From contig NZ_FMZD01000021.1 of the NCBI RefSeq assembly GCF_900101525.1, forward strand, positions 1 to 39,924: a DNA stretch of 39,924 nt, read 5' to 3'. Each line of letters starts with the position of its first letter. Position 1 is the stretch's first letter. Shown piece by piece: positions 15,560 through 24,213 of the stretch. A program made the position numbers and the translations under genes. This DNA is from Marinilactibacillus psychrotolerans. Its GTDB lineage: Bacteria > Bacillota > Bacilli > Lactobacillales > Carnobacteriaceae_A. The notes under the pieces were generated by a model. The model was not told the origin of the DNA and made no database searches. It saw nothing but the letters and a program-made list of their open reading frames with translations.

Positions 15560-16393
15560 ATGAACTTAAGACAAATCAAACTTGTGATAAGTGATATCGA
15601 TGGAACTCTTTTAACTACTCATCACTTAATTGATGATCAGTTAAAAGATGTTTTACTAGAATTACACCAAAAAGCTATTCCATTTATTTTAGCTTCTGCT
15701 CGATCTCCAGAGGGCATGTCTCCTATAACGGAAGAGCTCAACCTATCTGACAATCCTCTTGTTTGTTACAATGGAGCGTTAGTATTAAAAAAGCAATCAG
15801 ACGAGAACTATACTGTCTTATTTAGTCATGAATTAAATAGGACAGATGTCCAACAACTTATTAACCTCATTAATACTAAGTTTCCCCACGTCACAATTAA
15901 TCTATATTCTGGAAGTGAATGGTACGTTGATAAAATTGATAAATGGACAAAGATAGAAGCTGATATTACGAAAGAGCATCCTATCGTAAAGAACATTCAA
16001 CAATTATTATTGAATGTTGCTTTACCTATTCATAAGCTGCTACTAATTGGTGAATCTGAAGAAATCAAACAACTTCTTGAATATTGTACTAATTTACGTT
16101 TACCAAATAGCTCATTTTATTTATCAAAAGATAATTATTTAGAAATCACTCATCGTGATGTATCTAAAGATAAAGCATTAGTAGAGCTATCGAAGTACTA
16201 TGATGTCCCTTTAGAAAACACAATGGCTATAGGAGATAATTTTAATGATATTCCTATGCTGTCGTTAGCAGGGCTTGGCATCGTAATGGACAATGCTCCT
16301 GAAGAGGTAAAGAAAAGTACAAATTTAAAAACAACTGACAATAATCATAATGGGGTTTCAAAAGCTATAAGAAAATTTATTCTAGATACTTAA
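15560..16393 (+). CDS. Cof-type HAD-superfamily phosphatase
   Basis: This 277-residue protein has all four HAD motifs: SDIDGTLLT (nucleophile Asp12, acid/base Asp14), the SAR segment LASARSPEGM, the lysine around KDKALVELSKYY, and AIGDNFNDIPML. The large C2B cap between motifs places it in the Cof/YidA/SupH group, which dephosphorylates sugar phosphates and similar metabolites. It is cotranscribed with the DeoR regulator, so it may act on the metabolite that regulator senses (inference). Confidence 0.9.
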   Translation: MNLRQIKLVISDIDGTLLTTHHLIDDQLKDVLLELHQKAIPFILASARSPEGMSPITEELNLSDNPLVCYNGALVLKKQSDENYTVLFSHELNRTDVQQLINLINTKFPHVTINLYSGSEWYVDKIDKWTKIEADITKEHPIVKNIQQLLLNVALPIHKLLLIGESEEIKQLLEYCTNLRLPNSSFYLSKDNYLEITHRDVSKDKALVELSKYYDVPLENTMAIGDNFNDIPMLSLAGLGIVMDNAPEEVKKSTNLKTTDNNHNGVSKAIRKFILDT

Positions 16394-16587
16394 AATAGTT
16401 GTCCAAAGTTCAAGGTCCTTATATTTTTTACTAATAAATTCTTTTTTATTAGTAAATTGATTCTATAAGATTAGTTTTTTGATTATATTAGAACTTGGTT
16501 GAATCAAATTATTTTCATTAGTCTTTTATGAGGTCAGGAGACCTTTTATAGCTCCCTGTTGCATGATTAATCTTTCAAATGTTACAC

Positions 16588-16624
16588 AAAAAGCCGATCA
16601 AGCTATATACTTGATCGGCTTTTT
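16588..16624 (-). terminator. Terminator of the first chemoreceptor gene
   Basis: AAAAAGCCGATCAAG (16588-16602) and its perfect complement (16610-16624) form a 15-bp stem with a 7-base loop, 22 bp past the minus-strand stop. A/T flanks make it usable in both directions, so it may also stop the HAD operon. Confidence 0.85.
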
Positions 16625-16646
16625 GCTTATCTAACTATCTACATTT

Positions 16647-18659
16647 CTACGATTTGAATCGTTCAATTTGCTGAACAAGTTTTTCACTTGATACCTGTAA
16701 GTCTTCTGCAGATGCTGTAATTGTTTCGAGTGCAGTCAGCTGTTCATTTGCTGAAGCACTTACTTCTTCTGACGCAGCCGCACTTTCTTCCATTACGACC
16801 GCGATTTCTGCAATTGCAGAAACAACCTTTTCTTTATTTTTCTCAATTCCTTTGATATGCTCAGTCATTTGAGAAACCAAGGCGCTCATTTCTTGATTAC
16901 GTGTGGCAATCTCATCGAAAGAAGATACAGTTTTTCCAGTAATTTCATATTGCTCCGCTGAAAGCTTTCTTGCACTAGCCATTTCGGAAGACGCATTCAC
17001 TGCTTTACTTTGAATGTCTTCCATAGACCCACGAATATTTTGAGTTGCACTAGCAGTTTCTTCTGCGAGTTTACGAACTTCTTCTGCAACTACTGCAAAC
17101 CCTTTTCCGTGTTCACCTGCTCGAGCTGCTTCAATAGAAGCATTTAAAGCTAACAAGTTAGTCTGTTCTGAGATAGATGCGATTGTACTAACAACTGAAG
17201 AGATCTCAACCATTCGTTCAGATAATTCTTGTACAACATCTTCTACACGACCAATCATTCCATCTGTTTGTTGTGCTTTGTCTTGAAGAACGCTAGTTTG
17301 TTCACTACCATTTTTATTTGTCTCATCTACTTTTTGAGACTGTTGGTTTAGTGATTTTGAAATAACCGATAGTGCAGTTAATTTTTCTGAAAGATCTGTT
17401 GTTTTCTGAGAAGAATCTTCTGCAGATGCAGCAGCAGTTGTCGTTCCTTCTGCAACATCTTCAATTGCTCGATTAATTTGTTCACTAGATGCCATTGTCT
17501 CTTCCGATACAGCACTTAATTGCGATATTGCGTCCGATGAAGTATGGACTGACTGACGAACAGAATCAACAAGTTCTCGTAAATTTGTAACCATGACATT
17601 AAAGTTTGCAGTCAGCTCACCTGTCTCATCTTTTGAGATTACAGAAAGTTGTCGAGATAAATCTCCTTCTGCAACATACTTGACTTCTTCATTCAGCTTA
17701 CGAATCGGTTTCGTAATTTTAGAAGCCAGAATGTACATGGCAATAGTAGTTAACAGCACTAATACTCCAGCTACTATAACTACGTTTCTAAGCAAGGCAT
17801 TAACCCCAGCATAAACTTCAGACTCTGGAAGTACTAATCCTATTGTCCAACCATTTTGTTCAAGTGTAGTATGCGAAACTACCGCTTTTCCTTCAGGAAA
17901 AGCTACACGTTCTGTTCCATTGCTTTCAAAAGTATCAGCAATTTTTTGTAAAACAGGATCTTCGTCTATTGAAGCTGCACTTGGATGTGCAAGGAATTTA
18001 CCATTTTCATCCATCAAAAATGCCCATCCTTTTTTCCCAACTTCAAGGTTCTCTGCCATTTCTTGAATTTTTTCTACATCCATCTCACTTGTCACAACAC
18101 CTTGAAATGTACCATCTGCTGCATAAAATGGTGTATTAATCGTCAAAAGTGTTCTTTCCAATGTCTCGCTGTAATACGTAGGGATCCAAGTAGTGACCCC
18201 ATTTTCTATTCCTTTCACATACCAGTCTTGTGTAGGATAATCGTATTCTGACGTTTCATATTCATCCGTAAAAACAACACCGTTCTCTTGTTTTGAACTG
18301 AATGGGCCAAAATACTCAATGTTTTCATCATATGCAAAAGGTTCATACCAGACACCAATTCCAAAAGTTGCTTCATTTGAGTTAACTAATCGTTCTTGTA
18401 AAGCAATGTAGCCTTCACGATCAATTTCTTTACCTTCTTCTCCAATAAATTCTGCCAACGTCTCTCCTATACGACGATGTTCTGAGAATTCTTTTTCCAT
18501 CTTTCCGGCAGTCTCTCCAGCCTGACGAGCAAGACGTTCCTCAATTTCTGTTTCTATTTCATCTTTAGCAATACTGTAGCTTATTCCACTAATCAAGACT
18601 ACCAAAATGATCATAACTGGAATAAAACTTAATATCTTTGTTCGTATTGAAAGTTTCAT
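16647..18659 (-). CDS. Methyl-accepting chemotaxis protein (dCache, HAMP, MA)
   Basis: This 670-residue chemoreceptor has a first membrane helix (about 9-30), an extracellular double-Cache domain (about 35-280), a second helix (about 285-310), a HAMP domain with [13 protein letters not shown] (about 312-365) and a long signalling domain with the conserved hairpin tip [24 protein letters not shown]. The Cache ligand region reads YDYPTQDWY: relative to the amino-acid-binding dCache motif the Tyr, Trp and Tyr are kept but the Arg is Gln. A possible sigma-D promoter lies at 18698-18724. A close paralogue of identical length lies at 28641-30653. No che or flagellar genes are nearby. Confidence 0.95.
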   Translation of the reverse strand: MKLSIRTKILSFIPVMIILVVLISGISYSIAKDEIETEIEERLARQAGETAGKMEKEFSEHRRIGETLAEFIGEEGKEIDREGYIALQERLVNSNEATFGIGVWYEPFAYDENIEYFGPFSSKQENGVVFTDEYETSEYDYPTQDWYVKGIENGVTTWIPTYYSETLERTLLTINTPFYAADGTFQGVVTSEMDVEKIQEMAENLEVGKKGWAFLMDENGKFLAHPSAASIDEDPVLQKIADTFESNGTERVAFPEGKAVVSHTTLEQNGWTIGLVLPESEVYAGVNALLRNVVIVAGVLVLLTTIAMYILASKITKPIRKLNEEVKYVAEGDLSRQLSVISKDETGELTANFNVMVTNLRELVDSVRQSVHTSSDAISQLSAVSEETMASSEQINRAIEDVAEGTTTAAASAEDSSQKTTDLSEKLTALSVISKSLNQQSQKVDETNKNGSEQTSVLQDKAQQTDGMIGRVEDVVQELSERMVEISSVVSTIASISEQTNLLALNASIEAARAGEHGKGFAVVAEEVRKLAEETASATQNIRGSMEDIQSKAVNASSEMASARKLSAEQYEITGKTVSSFDEIATRNQEMSALVSQMTEHIKGIEKNKEKVVSAIAEIAVVMEESAAASEEVSASANEQLTALETITASAEDLQVSSEKLVQQIERFKS

Positions 18660-18697
18660 GACCTTTCCCCCCTAATATTTACGCCTCTACTCTTTAT

Positions 18698-18724
18698 TTA
18701 TCATATATATGAGGGCGGGAATTA
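18698..18724 (-). promoter_or_regulatory. Possible sigma-D (motility) promoter of the first chemoreceptor
   Basis: On the minus strand TAAT-N15-TATGATAA resembles the sigma-D consensus TAAA-N15-GCCGATAA. The paralogous receptor has TAAT-N15-TCCGATAG at the corresponding place, which supports the call. Confidence 0.35.
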
Positions 18725-19176
18725 AGCTTTTATGCTTGACTCTGAAAAAAATACATATTTTTTTACATTCCTTTGACACAAATAACCTTATTTTATTATG
18801 GCTTTCTAGAGAATAGAAAGTTAACTAATTTTCTAGTATTCCAATATTTAGATTTAATTACCATCAAGGTATCCCTTTCGTTTCTTTATTTGAACAAATA
18901 GTTGAATTCACTTTATAAATATTGATTCCTGCATTACTGCAAAAACAAACCAGCCCGCAGAAGTATTTCTGTAAAAAAAATGTATTATGAACCTCACGTT
19001 AAAAAAGCCATAAGGAATCAATAAAAGGATCTATTGAGTCTTTATCGCTTTTTTATCGTTGAAAAGTTGGAAATCAATCACAAGAATCCACATCACTTAT
19101 TTAAATCATTACTCTTTAATCATCCTAAAATTCATAGAAAAGCTATCTATTGTTTTACTTTCGTAGATCACCATTT
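18725..19176. other. Gene-free stretch between chemoreceptor and membrane-protein operon
   Basis: About 450 AT-rich bases with no supported gene. A long plus-strand open frame at 19034-19714 lies antisense to a better gene and is rejected. The only clear element is the hairpin at 19000-19053. Confidence 0.5.
19000..19053 (-). terminator. Long imperfect hairpin, probable terminator of the HTH/membrane-protein operon
   Basis: A 23-bp stem with only two mismatches and one G-U pair (arms 19000-19022 and 19031-19053), bounded by A6 and T6, lies about 125 bp past the minus-strand stop at 19177. Confidence 0.6.
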
Positions 19177-19602
19177 TTATCGTAATTTTCCTATAATCAT
19201 TTGCAATAGCAGCAGTCCCCACATTCCTGATAGATACACGTACAACCACCCAACTTCTATCTGCTGGATACCAGAGAAGCTTAAAGCGAACACACTTATA
19301 CTGCAAATCAATAAAAACAAAAATGCTGACCAAGCCATTGCATTTATTATATTGTTGAAGGTTCTTTCATCGTTCTCGGGTACATTATGCTTTCTCTTTT
19401 TCAACTTATACCATCTTAAATATAGAAATCCTACACTAAAAAGAACAATACCTGTTACCGCTGAAAAAAATATCGTCCAAAAATCTCCTTGCTCAGATTC
19501 AATTATGGGTTTCGCTATCCATACACCTATTACCATGCAAATCGAAAAGAATATCTGTATGATTACTAGAGTCAAATACTCTTTTTTCTTTTCTTTGTTC
19601 AC
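19177..19602 (-). CDS. Four-helix membrane protein partnered with a small HTH regulator
   Basis: This 141-residue protein has a basic N-terminus (MNKEKKKEY) and four hydrophobic helices (about 10-30, 42-62, 88-110, 117-138). A charged loop, KLKKRKHNVPENDERTFNNIINAMAWSA, follows the second helix; such an ENDER sequence is typical of DUF2178-like proteins encoded behind small XRE regulators. Its start overlaps the regulator stop (ATGA, 19599-19602), so the two are coupled. The function of these pairs is not established. Confidence 0.8.
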   Translation of the reverse strand: MNKEKKKEYLTLVIIQIFFSICMVIGVWIAKPIIESEQGDFWTIFFSAVTGIVLFSVGFLYLRWYKLKKRKHNVPENDERTFNNIINAMAWSAFLFLLICSISVFALSFSGIQQIEVGWLYVYLSGMWGLLLLQMIIGKLR

Positions 19603-19808
19603 TTTCTTTCACTCCTTAATTCAAATAATTCTTCTATTGGAACATCAAAATAGTTTAATAATTTCAACGCTAATTCTAAGCTGGGATTGTATTTATGTTT
19701 TTCAATTGCGGTGATCGTTTGTCTTGTAATCTGAAGATCTTCCGCCATCTTTACTTGAGTAATTCCTTTCTCTAACCGAATTTCCCGAATATGATTAATA
19801 ACTGGCAT
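19599..19808 (-). CDS. Small XRE-family regulator
   Basis: This 69-residue protein is a single HTH-3 domain: IREIRLEKGITQVKMAEDLQITRQTITAIEKHKYNPSLELALKLLNYFDVPIEELF, typical of short YozG/SinR-like regulators. It is coupled to the downstream membrane-protein gene. Two perfect palindromes upstream (19827-19842 and 19867-19890) share GTAAAG-N4-CTTTAC and are almost certainly its operators, so the operon should be autoregulated. The ribosome binding site is a GGAGG-like GGAGGCAA, 6 bp from the start. Confidence 0.92.
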   Translation of the reverse strand: MPVINHIREIRLEKGITQVKMAEDLQITRQTITAIEKHKYNPSLELALKLLNYFDVPIEELFELRSERK

Positions 19809-19826
19809 ATTTGCCTCCTATAATAC

Positions 19827-19842
19827 GTAAAGATATCTTTAC
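19827..19842. promoter_or_regulatory. Operator 1 of the XRE/membrane-protein operon
   Basis: GTAAAGATATCTTTAC is a perfect 16-bp palindrome, 18 bp upstream of the regulator start and adjoining its ribosome binding site region. Confidence 0.75.
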
Positions 19843-19866
19843 ATTTATTCTAACTTAATTATCCAT

Positions 19867-19890
19867 CTATGTAAAGGTACCTTTACATAG
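19867..19890. promoter_or_regulatory. Operator 2: perfect 24-bp palindrome
   Basis: The 24-base segment reads the same on both strands, with core GTAAAGGTACCTTTAC at 19871-19886. It shares GTAAAG-N4-CTTTAC with operator 1; the centres are 44 bp apart, about four helical turns. Confidence 0.75.
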
Positions 19891-19893
19891 AAA

Positions 19894-19923
19894 AAGCAGA
19901 AACTCTTTGTAAGTTTTCTGCTT
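19894..19923 (-). terminator. Terminator of the small membrane-protein gene
   Basis: AAGCAGAAA (19894-19902) pairs with TTTCTGCTT (19915-19923), followed on the minus strand by U5, 6 bp past the stop at 19929. Confidence 0.7.
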
Positions 19924-19928
19924 CTTAT

Positions 19929-20138
19929 CTATTTTTTCAGAAATGTATAATAAATGGCTTTTGATATTTGGTAAAAGGCAAATAAAAGAATCAACCCTCC
20001 CAGCAGCATAACTGTATTTAAAATAAAGGTTGCAAATACAGACCCTCTATTCGCAAAATAAAGAAAAACAAAGAAAATCAATATTGGATTATTACTGCTA
20101 TCCCAAATTTTTTCTTTTAACTTTTTCCAAAATCCCAT
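19929..20138 (-). CDS. Small membrane protein, function unknown
   Basis: This 69-residue protein has a basic amphipathic start (MGFWKKLKEKIWDSS) and two hydrophobic segments (about 18-31 and 35-58), ending in FLKK. AAGGGGTG lies 8-15 bp upstream of the start. It is in the same direction as, and downstream of, the L7/L12-like small protein and the YjjG-type gene, so the three may be cotranscribed. I do not recognise a family. Confidence 0.65.
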   Translation of the reverse strand: MGFWKKLKEKIWDSSNNPILIFFVFLYFANRGSVFATFILNTVMLLGGLILLFAFYQISKAIYYTFLKK

Positions 20139-20204
20139 TACTTAAACACCCCTTAAAATAAAAATCTGTTATAAGTAATTTCTTGATCGTTTCTTTAATT
20201 TTTT

Positions 20205-20471
20205 TCAGCTTTTAGTGTGTCTATATATATTAGCTTCTATTAGCGAAAGACCTAGAGATTCTCGAACTCGTTTCACTGCTGTTACATTTTTATCTGCTTT
20301 CAACAATTGTCTTAATTCATTATTTAATGAATCATTTGTTATCGTTGACTGAGCTGCAAGTTGACTTACAGTATAGTTTAATTTTTTTACTTGTTGCTCT
20401 AGTTTGGTTAGTGCGCTAAGCAAGTAAAGCACAATAAATGACAGTACGATAGAGATGAAATTAAACTCCAT
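20205..20471 (-). CDS. Membrane-anchored protein with an L7/L12-C-terminal-like segment
   Basis: This 88-residue protein has an N-terminal membrane helix (residues 5-21), a short coiled coil (LTKLEQQVKKLNYTVSQL) and residues 50-84, NNELRQLLKADKNVTAVKRV followed by RESLGLSLIEANIYR, which resemble the C-terminal domain of ribosomal protein L7/L12 (the part that recruits translation factors: K-x-AVK-x-VRE-x-xGLxLxEA). It is not the ribosomal protein itself: the N-terminal dimerisation domain is replaced by the membrane anchor. Similar short proteins occur in Firmicutes with unknown function. Confidence 0.75.
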   Translation of the reverse strand: MEFNFISIVLSFIVLYLLSALTKLEQQVKKLNYTVSQLAAQSTITNDSLNNELRQLLKADKNVTAVKRVRESLGLSLIEANIYRHTKS

Positions 20472-20543
20472 CCTTATACCTCTTTTCTATAAATAGATTA
20501 ATCTTCGATTTTTTTATAATAGATCGAATTATTTGATTATCAA

Positions 20544-21266
20544 TTATTTACTATTCTGTTTAATCCCACTATTCAACTCAATGATCTGTTGCAATTCTTC
20601 AAAAGTAGCTACTTCGAAATCGGGGATTATTTCTGTGGCATTTTCGTTTTTAAAAGGATTAAACCAGATATTTCTAATTCCAGAATTTATTGCTCCTTGT
20701 ATATCAGAACGCAAAGAATCTCCAATCATTAGTGTATTTTGTGTTTTCATTCCTTTATTTCTATCCATCAGAATCTCAAAAAACTTCTGATGTGGTTTAG
20801 CATAGCCAATTTCCTCTGAAATAACAACATCTTCGAAAAACGGCTCTAAGCCGGTCCCTTTTAATCGGCTTCTTTGAGTAGACGATTTACCATTTGTTCC
20901 AGCTACGACTTGAAAATTTTGCTTTTTCAACTGTTCCAACATTTCTTTGGCACCCTTTAGCACAAAGAAATTCTGATCAAGGTAACTTCGGTATTCCGAT
21001 TCGAGGAGTCTACCATCTTTTTCAATTCCAAATTCTTGATAAGTTTTTGAAAAACGAGTTTCTAACAACTCTTTAGCTGACGCACCCTCTTCAATTCGGC
21101 TCCAGATTCTACCATTTACTCTTTGAAAAATTGGCAGCCATTGGTCAAAACGAACCTCCGGCACCATATGTTTCTTAAAAATTTTATTCAATCCTTCTTG
21201 TTCGCCTTTTTTAAAATCCAGAATCGTATCATCTAAATCGAAAATTAAATAATTTTTATAACTCAT
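20544..21266 (-). CDS. yjjG: YjjG/YfnB-type HAD phosphatase (non-canonical pyrimidine nucleotidase family)
   Basis: This 240-residue protein has HAD motif I LIFDLDDTILDF (Asp10, Asp12), motif II VVAGTNGKSSTQRSRL, the lysine in EEIGYAKPHQKFFE and motif IV TLMIGDSLRSDIQGAINSGI. The helical cap and the GTNG and GDS-x-x-SDIQGA pattern match YjjG, which removes phosphate from 5'-nucleotides including non-canonical pyrimidines. It is divergent from an unknown gene at 21399. Confidence 0.9.
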   Translation of the reverse strand: MSYKNYLIFDLDDTILDFKKGEQEGLNKIFKKHMVPEVRFDQWLPIFQRVNGRIWSRIEEGASAKELLETRFSKTYQEFGIEKDGRLLESEYRSYLDQNFFVLKGAKEMLEQLKKQNFQVVAGTNGKSSTQRSRLKGTGLEPFFEDVVISEEIGYAKPHQKFFEILMDRNKGMKTQNTLMIGDSLRSDIQGAINSGIRNIWFNPFKNENATEIIPDFEVATFEELQQIIELNSGIKQNSK

Positions 21267-21310
21267 CTTAAATCCTCCATTAAATTCTCTATCATTCTAT
21301 TGTAACGAAA

Positions 21311-21360
21311 TTTATTCATTAGTCTATAACCTATCTCAGTTTATGAATAAATGATATACT
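21311..21360 (+). promoter_or_regulatory. Inverted repeat and -10 element before an unknown gene
   Basis: TTTATTCAT (21311-21319) and ATGAATAAA (21343-21351) are perfect complements, and TATACT (21355-21360) follows at once. The repeat may be an operator of this promoter; no clear -35 is seen. Confidence 0.4.
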
Positions 21361-21398
21361 CAGTTGTAGAAAACAGTTTTTAATAAGGAGCTTGCTAT

Positions 21399-21845
21399 AT
21401 GACTACCCCTACTATCACTTTAATGGATGCTTATATGATGGAAACACTTTTTTCAAAGGGCATTCAAAAAGAAGATTTCCTTCATACAATGAAAGAAAGA
21501 AAATTAGATAAATATATGTATTTTGATGATTCTTTTGACTATTCAGAATTAAACTCTTCTGTAAAAGATAAAGAAGATTTGTTTGAAGATGCGATTAAAA
21601 AAAATCAATATACTATTAGTTATTTAACAATCGGAGGATTGAAAAATCTTCTTAACATCAAATATGGATTTGTAGAAGAAAAAGATTATATTCTATATGA
21701 TCAAAAATTAGAAAATTTAACAGTTGATCATAAGCAGCTAAAAGAAATCAAAGCATTGGTCAAGTCAGCATGGCGTGTTATAGAATCTGGTAAAAAATCT
21801 GATGATTCAATGACTATTTCTATTTCGCACGTGAGTATATTATAA
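21399..21845 (+). CDS. Uncharacterised cytoplasmic protein
   Basis: I do not recognise this 148-residue protein. It is acidic, with no signal peptide or membrane helix. The N-terminal part (ITLMDAYMMETLFSKGIQKEDFLHTMKERK) looks helical; the middle is rich in Asp, Tyr and Lys (YMYFDDSFDYSEL, VEEKDYILYDQKLEN). AAGGAG lies at 21385-21390, a good distance from the start. A terminator follows at 21915-21940. It stands alone between the YjjG-type gene and aspA. Confidence 0.65.
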   Translation: MTTPTITLMDAYMMETLFSKGIQKEDFLHTMKERKLDKYMYFDDSFDYSELNSSVKDKEDLFEDAIKKNQYTISYLTIGGLKNLLNIKYGFVEEKDYILYDQKLENLTVDHKQLKEIKALVKSAWRVIESGKKSDDSMTISISHVSIL

Positions 21846-21914
21846 TAACCGTATCTCATCGGTCTGTTTTATTGCATGCTAGGTCAACAAACAACTGTGG
21901 TTTTAATCCTTTCC

Positions 21915-21940
21915 AACAATGTAGACTATTCTACATTGTT
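21915..21940 (+). terminator. Terminator of the unknown gene
   Basis: AACAATGTAGA and TCTACATTGTT form an 11-bp perfect stem with a 4-base loop, followed by TTTTATTT. The rest of the 351-bp gap up to aspA (21846-22196) holds no gene; AAGGAGTG just before 22197 is the aspA ribosome binding site. Confidence 0.85.
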
Positions 21941-22196
21941 TTTATTTCGCTTTTTATTCTAATTAACAAATAAATAGTCAGAGTTAGCAATATTATACGA
22001 CAGCAGATTTTTTAATCGCTTAATAATATTAAGTTTTCCTTGAAAATAAATTATTTTATACTCTTAAACATAACTATACCAATTGCTTTTTTTGTTGGTT
22101 ATTTACTCTGTTTACTCTCTATCCAAAGCATGGTATCTTCATAGCTGTAATTTCATTTATGATTTTATCCATAAGAGACTAAGGAGTGTAAAATAA

Positions 22197-23618
22197 ATGC
22201 ATCCACGAATAGAATCTGATTCAATTGGTACTTTACCTATTCCTAGCAATGCGTATTATGGTGTACAGACATTACGAGCGAAACATAACTTTCCAATCTC
22301 TGGCGAAAAACTGCATCTATCCTTTATAAAGAATCTTGCTGTAATAAAGAAAGCAGCTGCAATAACAAACTATCAGGAGCAAAATATATCTGCTGATATT
22401 GCTGAAGCAATTTGTAAGGCCAGCGATGAAATCATTGCAGGTAAATTCCATGCAGAATTTATCGTAGATGCTATCCAAGGTGGGGCTGGAACTTCTGCAA
22501 ACATGAATATGAATGAAGTCTTATCCCACCGTGCCAGTGAAATACTTGGAGGAACAAAAGATACTTATGATCTTGTCCATCCCAATGACCACGTCAACTG
22601 TTCACAATCAACAAATGACGTTTTTCCTACTGCTGGCAAACTAACTATTTTAGAACTTATGCCTAATCTAATTACAAATCTTTCCTATTTAGAAAACTTG
22701 TTAGATCAAAAGGCTGAAGAGTTTTCAGATGTAATTAAGATGGGGAGAACTCAACTACAGGATGCCGTTCCAACAACATTAGGGCATTCTTTCCACGCTT
22801 ATCAATCTGCTATTTCTAGGGGTATTTATCATTTAATAAAAGCAACGGATGAAATGCACACACTCAATATCGGGGCTACAGCAATTGGTAACGGAATCAA
22901 TACTTCTCAGGGATATTCTAAAGCAATCGTTCAAAATTTGGCTCAAGAATTAAATTTACCTTTAAAACAAGCCAGTGACTTGTACGATGCTACTCAAAAT
23001 GTAGATAGCTTTGTCCAGGTATCCGGTGCTGTAAAAACCGTTGCAGTGATCCTTTCAAAAATGAGTAACGATCTAAGGTTACTATCAAGTGGGCCAAAGA
23101 CAGGATTCGGTGAGATTAACTTGCCAGATAAACAAAATGGCTCCTCCATTATGCCTGGTAAAGTTAATCCCGTTATTCCAGAAGTTGTTTCACAAGTCGC
23201 TTTTCAAGTTATTGGTAATGACGTTACCATTACTATGGCAGCTGAAGCCGGTCAATTAGAACTAAATCCTTTTGAACCGATTATCTTTCGTAATTTATTT
23301 AGTTCCATTGAACTTTTAACCAACGCTACCTTAACACTGGCAGATAACTGTATCGCTGGCATTACTGTTAATGAAGAACATTGCCTTGAACAAGTAGAAA
23401 AAAGTACTGGAATCGCTACTGCCCTTTGTCCATTTATCGGCTATAAAAGAGCAAGTGAAATCGCAAAAGAATCTCTAAAAACAGGACTATCTATCCGAAC
23501 CATTCTTTTAGAAAAAAATTGGTTAAACAAAGAAAAAATTGATGAAATTTTAGATTTAAAAAATATTGCTGAAGGAAAGATGCCTTCAATTAATTTATCA
23601 CAATCAATTTTAACTTAA
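22197..23618 (+). CDS. aspA: Aspartate ammonia-lyase
   Basis: This 473-residue protein of the fumarase/aspartase superfamily carries the signature GSSIMPGKVNP at 315-325 on the mobile loop with the catalytic serine, as well as GGAGTSANMNMNEV, NDHVNCSQSTNDVFPT and GRTQLQDAVPTTLGHSF. Residue usage in the first 20 positions and around the signature (NLPDKQNGSSIMPGKVNPV) fits aspartase rather than fumarase. It deaminates L-aspartate reversibly to fumarate and ammonia. Length is normal (about 470). No clear intrinsic terminator follows; the next element is a new promoter. Confidence 0.93.
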   Translation: MHPRIESDSIGTLPIPSNAYYGVQTLRAKHNFPISGEKLHLSFIKNLAVIKKAAAITNYQEQNISADIAEAICKASDEIIAGKFHAEFIVDAIQGGAGTSANMNMNEVLSHRASEILGGTKDTYDLVHPNDHVNCSQSTNDVFPTAGKLTILELMPNLITNLSYLENLLDQKAEEFSDVIKMGRTQLQDAVPTTLGHSFHAYQSAISRGIYHLIKATDEMHTLNIGATAIGNGINTSQGYSKAIVQNLAQELNLPLKQASDLYDATQNVDSFVQVSGAVKTVAVILSKMSNDLRLLSSGPKTGFGEINLPDKQNGSSIMPGKVNPVIPEVVSQVAFQVIGNDVTITMAAEAGQLELNPFEPIIFRNLFSSIELLTNATLTLADNCIAGITVNEEHCLEQVEKSTGIATALCPFIGYKRASEIAKESLKTGLSIRTILLEKNWLNKEKIDEILDLKNIAEGKMPSINLSQSILT

Positions 23619-23790
23619 AAATCGAACTATACCAAAATCTAATCATACTTAAAAATCGGATTTGGCTAATGCTTAAATGGGACAGTTTTTTTACTAATCT
23701 ATTATCAATAATATTCAGAAATTGAATCTTTTAAACCTCTATAATAACTAACTATAATGTAAACTAATCTAAAAATAATCAAAATTTTTG

Positions 23791-23820
23791 TTGACAGTCT
23801 ATTACTTCTCTTGCTATAGT
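23791..23820 (+). promoter_or_regulatory. Promoter of the T-box / metNIQ transcript
   Basis: TTGACA (23791-23796), an 18-bp spacer and an extended TGC-TATAGT (-10 at 23815-23820). It precedes the first T-box; no further promoter is seen between the two T-boxes. Confidence 0.8.
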
Positions 23821-23862
23821 AATGACCAACAAGAAATATTAAATAAAAACACGTAAAAGATA

Positions 23863-24179
23863 AGTACATTTTGGAAATCTTTGTAGAGAGCCCTGTCTGG
23901 TGAAAAAGGGTAAGGTGAAAAATCTGGAAAATGGTCTTTTTTAAAACTCAGAAAGTTATTCTATCTTTTTGAGTTAACGTAGAATGAATGAGTTTTTAGG
24001 AACAAGTTCATTACGGTTACACCCGTTACAGTGTCACAGTATCAAACACATTTAGTGTGTCGTACTGTTTGAGGCAATGAGAAGCAATTCCATTGTAAAA
24101 CAAGGTGGTAACACGAATTTGACTATTTCGTCCTTGAAGGAGATTCGCAAGAAGCGGATTTCTTTCAAGGACTTTTTTT
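23863..24179 (+). ncRNA. T-box riboswitch 1, methionine specifier
   Basis: T-box landmarks occur in order: AGTA (23863), AGAGAG (23885), a GGTGAAAAAGGG-like apical loop segment, the specifier ATG (23931-23933, context GGAAAATGGTC), the T-box AAGGTGGTAACACG (24102-24115) and a terminator (GTCCTTGAA at 24130 with TTCAAGGAC at 24164-24172, then seven T). Uncharged tRNA-Met should pair with the ATG and with the T-box and prevent termination, so the met transport genes are expressed when methionine is short. Confidence 0.92.
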
Positions 24180-24213
24180 ATACACAAAACTATATTTAAA
24201 CGCTATAGAGATG

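Noticed and set aside
19034-19714. Long plus-strand open frame of about 226 codons
   Set aside because: It is antisense to the HTH/membrane-protein pair, which has coupled starts, family motifs and operators; the plus-strand product has no motif and no ribosome binding site.
23622-23662. Possible aspA terminator
   Set aside because: Only a short weak pairing (CCAAAATC with GGATTTGG) with a long loop is seen and no T-run follows.
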